This document shows, piece after piece, positions 1 through 5,390 of a stretch of DNA of 6,596 nucleotides. The position numbers were made by a program, and so were the translations under genes. Position 1 is the first letter of the stretch. Each line of letters opens with the position of its first letter. The DNA lies in contig CADCPU010000476.1 of NCBI GenBank assembly GCA_902803365.1, positions 1 through 6,596 of the forward strand, given 5' to 3'. Below the pieces are notes generated by a model that did no database searches, was not told the DNA's origin, and worked only from the letters and a program-made list of their open reading frames with translations. Source of the DNA: Oscillospiraceae bacterium (lineage in GTDB: Bacteria; Bacillota_A; Clostridia; Saccharofermentanales; Saccharofermentanaceae).

Positions 1-164
1 ACTTCTGCGATCTTATTAGGATCTCCGAGGAGGATCGGAAAAGCGAGCTTATCCTCGAGTACCTTTACGGCAGCTCTTATCGTACGCGGCTCGTCTCCCT
101 CAGGAAGTACGATACGCTTGATGTTCTTCTTTGCTTTTTCCTTGATCATCTCGATCATGCTCAT
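1..164 (-). CDS. pta: phosphate acetyltransferase (Pta family), N-terminal fragment
   Basis: This is the first 54 codons of a gene that runs off the left edge of the window. The start at 164 gives MSMIEMIKEKAKKNIKRI, followed by VLPEGDEPRTIRAAVKVL. The stretch KRIVLPEGDEPRT is the hallmark opening of the catalytic phosphotransacetylase domain, which interconverts acetyl-CoA plus phosphate and acetyl phosphate plus CoA in the cytosol. The protein begins directly at this domain, as in the short (about 330 residue) clostridial Pta, without the long regulatory N-terminus of enterobacterial Pta. A strong ribosome binding site (TAAGGAGGA, 180-172) lies 8 bases upstream and supports this start; an in-frame ATG two codons later is the alternative. 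It follows the acyl kinase gene by 16 bases, so the two are almost certainly one operon. The opening does not look like classical Ptb. The substrate could still be another short acyl-CoA, because the specificity-determining part is outside the window. Confidence 0.88.
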   Translation of the reverse strand, partial: MSMIEMIKEKAKKNIKRIVLPEGDEPRTIRAAVKVLEDKLAFPILLGDPNKIAE

Positions 165-180
165 GGTTATGTCCTCCTTA

Positions 181-1302
181 TCAGAAATCGATTCCTTCAA
201 ATCCGTTCCAAACATTCTTGCCTGAGTATGTGCGCGCAGTAAGCTCGCCTCTCATTACCTTGAGTGCCGGAAGAGCAAGTGCTTCCTGCTCCATCTCACC
301 CGGATATACGCTGATAGGTGCGATCCATCCGCAGCGCTTCTCGATCGTAGCCTTAACGTCGTCAAATCTCAGAAGTCCGCCGGTAAGAAGGATTCCGTCG
401 ACCTTACCGCAGAGAACACAGCTCATCTCACCGATCATCTTGCAGATCTGGTAGAGCATCGTGTTCCAAACAAGAGAAGCCTTCTTGTCGCCCTTCTCGA
501 CCATCTCGTGGATAGTATCGGAATTGGATGTGCCGAACAGGTCAACGAAGCCGCCTGCACGGGAGCACTTGAGACGAACATCCTCAACGGAGTGTGCGTC
601 GATATAGTCAAGGAGTGCAAGTACCGGTACGCTGCCGATACGTGTAGGAGTAAATGCGCCCTCACCGTCTGCACCCATGTTACCGTCGACCATACGGCCG
701 TGATCATGTGCGCTTACCGTGATACCGCCGTCGATGTGAGCAACGACGAAGTTGCAGTCCTCATAACGCTTGCCCATGTGCTCTGCGTGATATTCGGCAA
801 CTGCCTTCTGGTTCAAAACGTGGGAGTGTGATACGCGGTATACGCCCTTGATACCGGTAAGGCGTGCGTAATCGCAGTACTCGTCAACGTTTGTAGGGTT
901 CAATGTGAATGCAGGCTTACCGAATTCCTTGGCAAATTTCCATGCGAGCATAACACCGAGCTTTGCAGGGTGCTCGCTGCCGCCTACTGCAGCTTCTGTG
1001 TCATCGAAAAGCTTCTGGTCGATCTTCGTGATACCGCCCGGCTGTGTGCAGGCACTTCCGCCGCGTCCTACGAATACGTCGATCTCGGACGGATCAACGC
1101 CCTCGTCCTTGAGCATATTGATGATGACGTCATAACGGAACGGCATCTGCTTATTTACATGCGGGAACTTCAAGAGCTCATCAGCATCATGGAAGAGGCT
1201 CTTCTCGAACAATGATGTCTCGTTCTCGAAAAGGCTTACCTTCGTTGAAGTCGAACCCGGATTGATTATCAGGAGTTTGTATTTCTTCTCTGTCTCAGGC
1301 AT
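181..1302 (-). CDS. buk: butyrate kinase family acyl kinase (divergent)
   Basis: Buk transfers phosphate between acyl phosphate and ADP, giving a short-chain fatty acid plus ATP in the last step of fermentation. The 373-residue protein shows the acetokinase (ASKHA) fold landmarks: the phosphate-1 loop NPGSTSTK (14-21, a Buk-type rather than AckA-type loop), VGRGG (78-82), HVLNQKA (161-167), the phosphate-2 region HIDGGITVSAHDHGR (189-203), DGEGAFTPTR (212-221) and the adenosine-side LLTGG (305-309). It is slightly longer than typical Buk (about 355). Oddities against my recollection of clostridial Buk are HIDGG where HMGGG or HLGGG is usual, NPTNVDE (135-141) where DPVVVDE is usual, and SACTQPGG after GRGG. 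The start at 1302 has GAGG (1316-1313) 10 bases upstream. A promoter precedes it and the Pta-family gene follows by 16 bases. Family assignment is firm; the butyrate substrate is inferred and could be a different short acid. Confidence 0.85.
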   Translation of the reverse strand: MPETEKKYKLLIINPGSTSTKVSLFENETSLFEKSLFHDADELLKFPHVNKQMPFRYDVIINMLKDEGVDPSEIDVFVGRGGSACTQPGGITKIDQKLFDDTEAAVGGSEHPAKLGVMLAWKFAKEFGKPAFTLNPTNVDEYCDYARLTGIKGVYRVSHSHVLNQKAVAEYHAEHMGKRYEDCNFVVAHIDGGITVSAHDHGRMVDGNMGADGEGAFTPTRIGSVPVLALLDYIDAHSVEDVRLKCSRAGGFVDLFGTSNSDTIHEMVEKGDKKASLVWNTMLYQICKMIGEMSCVLCGKVDGILLTGGLLRFDDVKATIEKRCGWIAPISVYPGEMEQEALALPALKVMRGELTARTYSGKNVWNGFEGIDF

Positions 1303-1348
1303 ATTTCTCGTACCTCAGTTCTTTGATTTTGTGTTTTTAACCTTGACT

Positions 1349-1377
1349 ATTCTATAACGCGGAAAGTCGCTTTACAA
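1349..1377 (-). promoter_or_regulatory. sigma-A-type promoter for the acyl kinase/Pta operon
   Basis: On the minus strand a -35 box TTGTAA (1377-1372) is separated by 17 bases from a -10 box TAGAAT (1354-1349). The -10 matches consensus at five of six positions and the -35 at four of six. It lies about 45 bases before the acyl kinase start and just downstream of the preceding gene's terminator, which is the expected place for an operon promoter. This was judged by eye only. Confidence 0.6.
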
Positions 1378-1403
1378 CTTAAATACACGCATAAAACGCA
1401 ACG

Positions 1404-1437
1404 AAAAACACCGCCTTTGGACCAAAAGCGGTGTTTT
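1404..1437 (-). terminator. rho-independent terminator after the radical SAM gene
   Basis: AAAACACCGC (1405-1414) pairs perfectly with GCGGTGTTTT (1428-1437). Past one mismatch the stem continues with TTTG/CAAA, leaving a 3-base loop. Read on the minus strand, the hairpin overlaps the last two bases of the radical SAM stop codon region (1436-1437) and runs into TTTTT followed by an interrupted T-rich stretch (CGTTGCGTTTT). It separates the membrane protein/radical SAM unit from the acyl kinase operon. Confidence 0.82.
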
Positions 1438-2791
1438 ATGCGTGATCTCTGAGTTGACAGATGTGATCTTCGGCGGCAGATATCTGCCTGATCCTCCTGC
1501 ACTCGTCACAGTTCCAGATCTCCTTCCAGGAGTCCTTCAGGATGTTACCGAGCGGCTTATCCGACAGCCAGCTCTGGCACGGAACAACGTTGCCCGACGG
1601 CGATACGGCCATATTGCTCAGGCAGGCGCCGCAGGACGGGATATCAAGTCCGAGCGATATGAGCTTTTCATCAGATATGATGCCCGGCGAAGTGAAGTTC
1701 AATTCGATGTCGTTTTTATATGCGAAGTTCACGGCGTTTTCGAGCACGACCGAGAGCTTGTCGCTGCTTATGTGAAGCTCCGAAGACCTGTCCGTCTTGG
1801 CATATCCCGTCAAGATCAATCCCGAACAGGTAACGTAGCGGACGCCCAGCGAGTGCGCGAATCGAAGCGTCTCCTCGTAGTCGCTGTTAAGCTCGCAGAT
1901 CGGTGTGTTGATGCTCAGGTTGATGCCGGCTTGCAGCGCATTCCTGATGCCGTCCACGGTCTTATCAAAGTTTTTGGCGCCAACGAGTCTGTTATGGACA
2001 TCGCGGTCGTGCGAATAGAACGTGACCTGCATGCTGTCTAACTCTGCGGCACGAAGCGAAGCGCACAGTTCGGGCGTGAGCTTTGCGCCGTTGGTGTTGA
2101 GCCTTGTGACGAACCAGCGCGCATAAGAGATCATCTCGGGAAGATCGTCGCGCATCGTGGGCTCACCGCCCGTGAACGTCAATTGAGTTACCTTGTTATC
2201 GCGAAGGATGTCGATCACGCGTTTCCACTCGTCAAGCGACAATTCGTCTTCGCCCGCGAGCTCCTGCTCTGCCGCATAGCAGTGGATGCACTTCTGGTTA
2301 CAGTGCCAGGCACCGCACTTGACCATGGAAGATACCATTAGATCGACCCTGTGCGGGGCATCCATAAATACCGAGTACTGCCCGAGCGTCAGATGACTGC
2401 CGGTATCCTCGATAGGACGGCCGGCAGCAACATCTTCGAACGTACCGATGAGGCGGTCAAGCTCACGGCACATCTCGTCTTTGGTAGTAAACGGGTAGAT
2501 AAGGCGGATGCTCTTATAAGCATCGTCAATGACCTTTTCCATCGCTTTATCGTCAGGATCGGGATCGAGCATATTTAAGCGCGACACATATTCGTTAAGA
2601 AGGATCGCCTGTCGCTCGCTTATCGGGATCGTATCCTGGCCGTTTATCGTGACCAGCGTCTCAGGCGAAGCAAACGGCCGGAATTTCGGCGGGATGATGT
2701 GGATTCGAAGCACATCCTCCCGCCCCGGATTCCAGGTCGTATGGAGTGTATTTCTGCGTTTTTTCAGATCATAGATCTTTTCAGTGATCAT
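1436..2791 (-). CDS. radical SAM/SPASM-like protein maturase
   Basis: The 451-residue protein is a cytosolic iron-sulfur enzyme of the radical SAM superfamily. The cluster motif CxxxCxxC is C164, C168, C171 (in HCNQKCIHCYA), and the SAM-binding GGEP is at 208-211. The C-terminus has a SPASM-like half-motif, C390-x9-G400-x4-C405, then C428-x2-C431 and C445, with an extra C387. The full CX2CX5CX3C of canonical SPASM is not present, so the auxiliary cluster ligation may be reduced. SPASM enzymes often modify peptides or proteins (sactipeptide, PQQ and mycofactocin maturases). About 155 residues precede the radical SAM core; they may hold a peptide-recognition domain, but I could not identify one. 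The start overlaps the upstream gene's end by 11 bases with no clear ribosome binding site, implying translational coupling. The upstream product carries a Gly/Cys tail that is the obvious candidate substrate. The exact reaction is unknown. Confidence 0.9.
   Translation of the reverse strand: MITEKIYDLKKRRNTLHTTWNPGREDVLRIHIIPPKFRPFASPETLVTINGQDTIPISERQAILLNEYVSRLNMLDPDPDDKAMEKVIDDAYKSIRLIYPFTTKDEMCRELDRLIGTFEDVAAGRPIEDTGSHLTLGQYSVFMDAPHRVDLMVSSMVKCGAWHCNQKCIHCYAAEQELAGEDELSLDEWKRVIDILRDNKVTQLTFTGGEPTMRDDLPEMISYARWFVTRLNTNGAKLTPELCASLRAAELDSMQVTFYSHDRDVHNRLVGAKNFDKTVDGIRNALQAGINLSINTPICELNSDYEETLRFAHSLGVRYVTCSGLILTGYAKTDRSSELHISSDKLSVVLENAVNFAYKNDIELNFTSPGIISDEKLISLGLDIPSCGACLSNMAVSPSGNVVPCQSWLSDKPLGNILKDSWKEIWNCDECRRIRQISAAEDHICQLRDHA
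2781..2791 (-). promoter_or_regulatory. start/stop overlap, likely translational coupling
   Basis: The upstream gene ends AAT GAT CAC TGA, and the radical SAM ATG is read from the same bases in another frame (AATGATCACTGA). Upstream of that ATG there is only AGAAGCGGAATGAAAAAGA, with no good Shine-Dalgarno match. Reinitiation by ribosomes finishing the upstream gene is the simplest reading, so the two proteins should be made together. Confidence 0.65.
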
Positions 2792-3755
2792 TCTTTTTCA
2801 TTCCGCTTCTGAGAGCATTTCTCATCTTAACGGTCTCAAGCTTGGTACCGTAGAAGTCCTTCTTGGAACAGCCGGCTCTTCCGCCGCCCGCACAAGCGCA
2901 CGCGCAGCCGCCTCCGCCTCCTTCACCGCCGAAAAAGATTCCGTGACGATGGTGGTATCTTCCGATGCCTAAAAAACGTAATACTATGACGAATGCCATA
3001 CCTAAGATACCGGCGATGATCGCATAGAGGTCATCCAAATGGAATACATACTTTGTCTTATATTTAAACTCAGTATCGTAATATCCGACCGAGATATTTA
3101 CCTTCTGTCCCATCTTGAGATCCTTGGCACCCCAGTGACAGTACTCACCTACAAGCTCTGCCCTGTCGGCCTTGACGACTCCTTTTGAATACCAGTAGAT
3201 ATCGATCTGATCTATATTGATACTGTCAAACCAGCCCGGTGTGAACTCATATGCATATAATCCGTCCCACGGAATGGAAGTCTTATAAGCAGGATTATCA
3301 CATTTAAAGGCGATCGAAGTAGCCTCAACCTCATGATATTTCCTTGGGAGCATGAACAGATTATGCTGTGTGAACTTAAATTCAAAGTCGATGATCTCGT
3401 CCTTCTTGACTTCTTTCTTGAACTTGACCTTGGCAAAGATGTTCTTTCTCTTCTTATAGAAGCCGACGCTTCTGATATTGTCGGAAACAGCCTTGAAGTC
3501 CTCTACACTGTCGTTCGGAATACCGATCAGGACTTCCTTGAGCGGGCCTTCGAAAGAATCATCCAGCACCTTCCAGGAGATCTTATAGTCCATTACGAGG
3601 GAACCTGAATCATCATCGAGCGGATCGACCGTTATCGTATAAGATAAGATCTCATCCGACGGTCCGATAGCAGCCTCCACCTTCCCGCCGGGGATCATGG
3701 TGATCAGCATAAATGCAATAGCGACAAATGCATACAATACTTTTTTGATACTCAT
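2781..3755 (-). CDS. membrane-anchored protein with Gly/Ala/Cys C-terminal tail
   Basis: I do not recognise the family of this 324-residue protein. In order it shows: a signal peptide or N-terminal anchor (1-28; KK, hydrophobic core 6-22, possible cleavage after VEA at 26-28); an extracytoplasmic, apparently beta-rich domain (about 30-240) with two cysteines, C152 and C206; a transmembrane helix (about 243-264); a basic His-rich stretch RYHHRH (266-271); the tail GGGGGCACACAGGGRAGC (279-296); and a charged end. Arg and His right after the helix place the tail in the cytosol by the positive-inside rule. The overall plan (signal, beta domain, C-terminal helix, Gly-rich tail) loosely recalls DUF2207-type proteins, but that is only a resemblance. 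The start at 3755 has AAGGG (3768-3764) 8 bases upstream. It overlaps the radical SAM gene by 11 bases. I infer that its tail is the target of that enzyme; a structural metal- or cluster-binding tail is the alternative. Confidence 0.85.
   Translation of the reverse strand: MSIKKVLYAFVAIAFMLITMIPGGKVEAAIGPSDEILSYTITVDPLDDDSGSLVMDYKISWKVLDDSFEGPLKEVLIGIPNDSVEDFKAVSDNIRSVGFYKKRKNIFAKVKFKKEVKKDEIIDFEFKFTQHNLFMLPRKYHEVEATSIAFKCDNPAYKTSIPWDGLYAYEFTPGWFDSINIDQIDIYWYSKGVVKADRAELVGEYCHWGAKDLKMGQKVNISVGYYDTEFKYKTKYVFHLDDLYAIIAGILGMAFVIVLRFLGIGRYHHRHGIFFGGEGGGGGCACACAGGGRAGCSKKDFYGTKLETVKMRNALRSGMKKNDH
2868..2930 (-). other. Gly/Ala/Cys-rich motif, candidate modification site
   Basis: These codons encode residues 276-296 of the membrane protein. 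There is a glycine run interrupted by one Glu, then three cysteines alternating with alanine (C284, C286, C288), then GGGRAG and a fourth cysteine, C296. Alternating Cys-Ala and dense glycine are unusual for a structured cytosolic segment but resemble peptides modified by radical SAM maturases, where Cys thioether crosslinks to nearby residues are known. The link to the adjacent enzyme is an inference from position. Confidence 0.6.
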
Positions 3756-3796
3756 AAAATTACACCCTTCATATCATCAACAGTAACCACATTATC

Positions 3797-3807
3797 ATTC
3801 TATAATA
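3797..3807 (-). promoter_or_regulatory. possible -10 region for the membrane protein/radical SAM unit
   Basis: The minus strand reads TATTATAGAAT here, containing TATTAT (3807-3802) and TAGAAT (3802-3797), about 42 bases before the start codon. No convincing -35 box is seen at 16-18 bases upstream of either. The rest of the 117-base gap (3756-3872) holds only the ribosome binding site. I see no clear terminator for the HAD gene in it, so readthrough from that gene is also possible. Confidence 0.35.
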
Positions 3808-3872
3808 TGCATCGCTCTCGAAAACACGTAAGATCTGCAAAATACTGCCTTTTCGCGGCCTGTTTTTCAGAA

Positions 3873-4523
3873 TTAGAAAAGGTCTCGGATATCAAGGAGG
3901 CAATCAAGTCTTGCGTAGAGCAGCTTGGACAGTTCCTCGTCAGGCTCCGTCATATCAGGGATCATGATGACATTGCATCCGGCACCGTATGCGCTCTTTA
4001 CTCCGTTAGGTGAATCTTCCACCGCAAATGTCTCGGACGGCTTAAGCCCAAGCTCTTCACAGGCATGGGCATAGATATCGGGTGCAGGCTTACCTTGCTT
4101 TACCATATCTGCGCAGATGACCTTATCAAAAAGATCCGCGATACCGATCTGCTCCAGGTATCCCATCGTCCTATTAAGACCGTTGGCTGTTGCGATCGCT
4201 GCCGTGATCCCGTGCTCGCGAAGCCATATCAGGATCTCCTTGCAGCCGGGCTTGAGCGGGATGCCGTTCTCTGCGAGGAGCGCCTTGATGAGTTCCTTTC
4301 TGTAGCTTCTGACCTTCTCATAATCAAAGTCTTCGCCGAACCACTCCTTGAACTGTGCCTGCGCAAACGGACGGCCGAGTGAGCGAAGTTCAAGAGCGAT
4401 TCCGGGCCAGACCTTGTATCCGAAGTGCTCGAGCGCTTCAGGCCATGCCTTCTGGTAGAATTTCTCCGTGTCTGTCAGCGTGCCGTCAAGATCGAATATC
4501 ACGGCCTTGATATTATCCTTCAT
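3873..4523 (-). CDS. HAD superfamily hydrolase (phosphatase / beta-phosphoglucomutase-like)
   Basis: The 216-residue cytosolic protein has all four HAD motifs: motif I FDLDGTLTDT with nucleophile D11 and acid/base D13; motif II T112 (in AIATANG); motif III K145 (in GKPAPD); and motif IV E169-D170 (in VEDSPNG). A helical C1 cap lies between motifs I and II (about 18-88). The VEDSPNG signature and length fit the subfamily containing beta-phosphoglucomutase, phosphoglycolate phosphatase and small sugar-phosphate phosphatases. The substrate cannot be assigned from sequence alone. The start at 4523 is supported by GAGGAGGA (4534-4527), close to the ATG. The gene follows the glycosyltransferase gene by 55 bases, but a terminator hairpin fills most of that gap, so expression depends on readthrough or on a promoter inside the upstream gene. 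Confidence 0.88.
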   Translation of the reverse strand: MKDNIKAVIFDLDGTLTDTEKFYQKAWPEALEHFGYKVWPGIALELRSLGRPFAQAQFKEWFGEDFDYEKVRSYRKELIKALLAENGIPLKPGCKEILIWLREHGITAAIATANGLNRTMGYLEQIGIADLFDKVICADMVKQGKPAPDIYAHACEELGLKPSETFAVEDSPNGVKSAYGAGCNVIMIPDMTEPDEELSKLLYARLDCLLDIRDLF

Positions 4524-4534
4524 TTGTCCTCCTC

Positions 4535-4566
4535 AAAAACAGAAAGCCCCGTTTGAGGGACTTTCC
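4535..4566 (-). terminator. intrinsic terminator or attenuator between glycosyltransferase and HAD genes
   Basis: On the minus strand GAAAGTCCC (4565-4557) pairs with GGGGCTTTC (4550-4542) around the 6-base loop TCAAAC. The nine pairs include one T-G (U-G in RNA) wobble. The hairpin is followed by TGTTTTTG. The short T run and wobble suggest moderate strength. The HAD ribosome binding site begins at the very end of the T run, so the hairpin could act as a partial attenuator. Confidence 0.7.
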
Positions 4567-4578
4567 GATAAGTTTCTA

Positions 4579-5298
4579 TTAAACGTCGTTGATCTCTTTC
4601 TTGAGCTTTCTGAAATCTCCGACTGCCTTCCAACCGATCTTGATGATCTTCTTGATGTTGATGGAGTTCGTTCCGCCCTGTCTCGGCTTAAACGTGATCG
4701 GGATGAACTTTACCTTCTCCTTATGGTATACGAAGTATGTCGTAAACATAATGTTCGGGATGTTGAAATCCTTAGGAAGCTTATTGATGTACTTGTTGAC
4801 GAGCGATGTCCTCATAAGTCTGAACGGAGCGTTTGCATCCTTGACCTTAACACCGAAGATGAGTCTCAAGAGGAAGCATACGGTATTCTCAACGAACTTT
4901 CTGTCCTTACCGTCGCCACGCTCGACTCTGTTACCGATGATAGCGTCGTACTCTGTCCTGGCCTGCCAGAAAGCCTCGAATTCGTCAGGATTCGTCTGTC
5001 CGTCTGAGTCTGTCTGGAATACGAAGTCAGCACCCTTTTCGATAGCGTATCTGTAACCGTAGAGGACTGTTGATCCGTGTCCGCCGTTTGGCTTTGTGAT
5101 AGGTTCGAGAAGCGGGCGATCCTTTGCAAGATCAGTAAGGATCTCAAAAGTATTGTCCTTGGAACCGTCGTTGATGATGACGAGTTTGGACTTACCCTCT
5201 TCGTTGTGCTTCTCAACCACCGGATACCAGGACTTTACACACTCCTCGATATTGGCTGATTCATTGTATGCCGGGATAACAATATAAAGTGTATTCAT
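4579..5298 (-). CDS. family 2 glycosyltransferase (dolichyl-phosphate-sugar synthase-like)
   Basis: The 239-residue GT-A fold enzyme transfers a sugar from a nucleotide sugar, probably to a lipid phosphate or cell-envelope glycan. Visible landmarks are IPAYNE (8-13), the nucleotide-binding NDGSKDNT (43-50), the metal-binding DxD in TDSDGQ (96-101, D97 and D99), GNRVERGDGK (122-131), DANAPFR (154-160) and FKPRQGGTNSIN (203-214). The order and spacing are those of DPM1/GtrB-like GT2 enzymes. There is no clear C-terminal transmembrane segment, so it would be soluble or peripheral; CFLLRLIFG (141-149) is the only hydrophobic stretch. The start at 5298 has GGAGG (5314-5310) 11 bases upstream. It has its own promoter and a terminator behind it, so it may be monocistronic. 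Donor and acceptor are unknown. Confidence 0.9.
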   Translation of the reverse strand: MNTLYIVIPAYNESANIEECVKSWYPVVEKHNEEGKSKLVIINDGSKDNTFEILTDLAKDRPLLEPITKPNGGHGSTVLYGYRYAIEKGADFVFQTDSDGQTNPDEFEAFWQARTEYDAIIGNRVERGDGKDRKFVENTVCFLLRLIFGVKVKDANAPFRLMRTSLVNKYINKLPKDFNIPNIMFTTYFVYHKEKVKFIPITFKPRQGGTNSINIKKIIKIGWKAVGDFRKLKKEINDV

Positions 5299-5316
5299 GT
5301 TCCGGTCGTCCTCCTT

Positions 5317-5337
5317 AGAATGTCTTCATAACATTCT
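5317..5337 (-). repeat. 7-bp inverted repeat in the glycosyltransferase leader
   Basis: AGAATGT (5317-5323) and ACATTCT (5331-5337) are perfect inverted copies separated by 7 bases. They lie between the -10 box and the ribosome binding site, covering the expected transcription start. It could be an operator for a dimeric regulator or a small stem-loop in the mRNA leader; chance is also possible for this length. Confidence 0.4.
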
Positions 5338-5339
5338 CT

Positions 5340-5368
5340 ATTATACAATCTCTACATAATTTTTTCAA
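5340..5368 (-). promoter_or_regulatory. sigma-A-type promoter for the glycosyltransferase gene
   Basis: On the minus strand -35 TTGAAA (5368-5363) and a perfect -10 TATAAT (5345-5340) are 17 bases apart. It is the best promoter in the window. It sits in the 92-base gap after the lipoprotein gene, in which I see no GC-rich terminator, only a weak AT inverted repeat (TAATT 5384-5388 / AATTA 5396-5400). Confidence 0.75.
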
Positions 5369-5390
5369 GATTTTGCCACAATTTAATTAT

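Noticed and set aside
508..831. 107-codon plus-strand frame with many cysteines inside the acyl kinase gene
   Set aside because: It could look like a Cys-rich peptide, but it lies wholly antisense to conserved kinase motifs.
1343..1348. TTGACT on the plus strand as a -35 box
   Set aside because: No -10-like sequence lies 16-18 bases downstream and no plus-strand gene follows.
1442..2041. 199-codon open frame on the plus strand inside the radical SAM gene
   Set aside because: It is antisense to a gene with clear catalytic motifs. Its translation is Arg/Val/Asp-rich without recognisable motifs, as expected of a codon-bias shadow.
2784..2972. Plus-strand frame opposite the Gly/Cys tail, giving an Ala/Ser-rich peptide
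   Set aside because: The low complexity is simply the complement of the Gly/Ala/Cys codons. There is no ribosome binding site of note.
3841..3872. Possible terminator hairpin behind the HAD gene (GCC...GGC)
   Set aside because: Only about three pairs form before mismatches and no T run follows directly on the minus strand, so I do not call it.
4468..5007. 179-codon open frame on the plus strand across the glycosyltransferase and HAD genes
   Set aside because: It is antisense to two well-supported genes and spans their terminator. It has no supporting ribosome binding site or domain.
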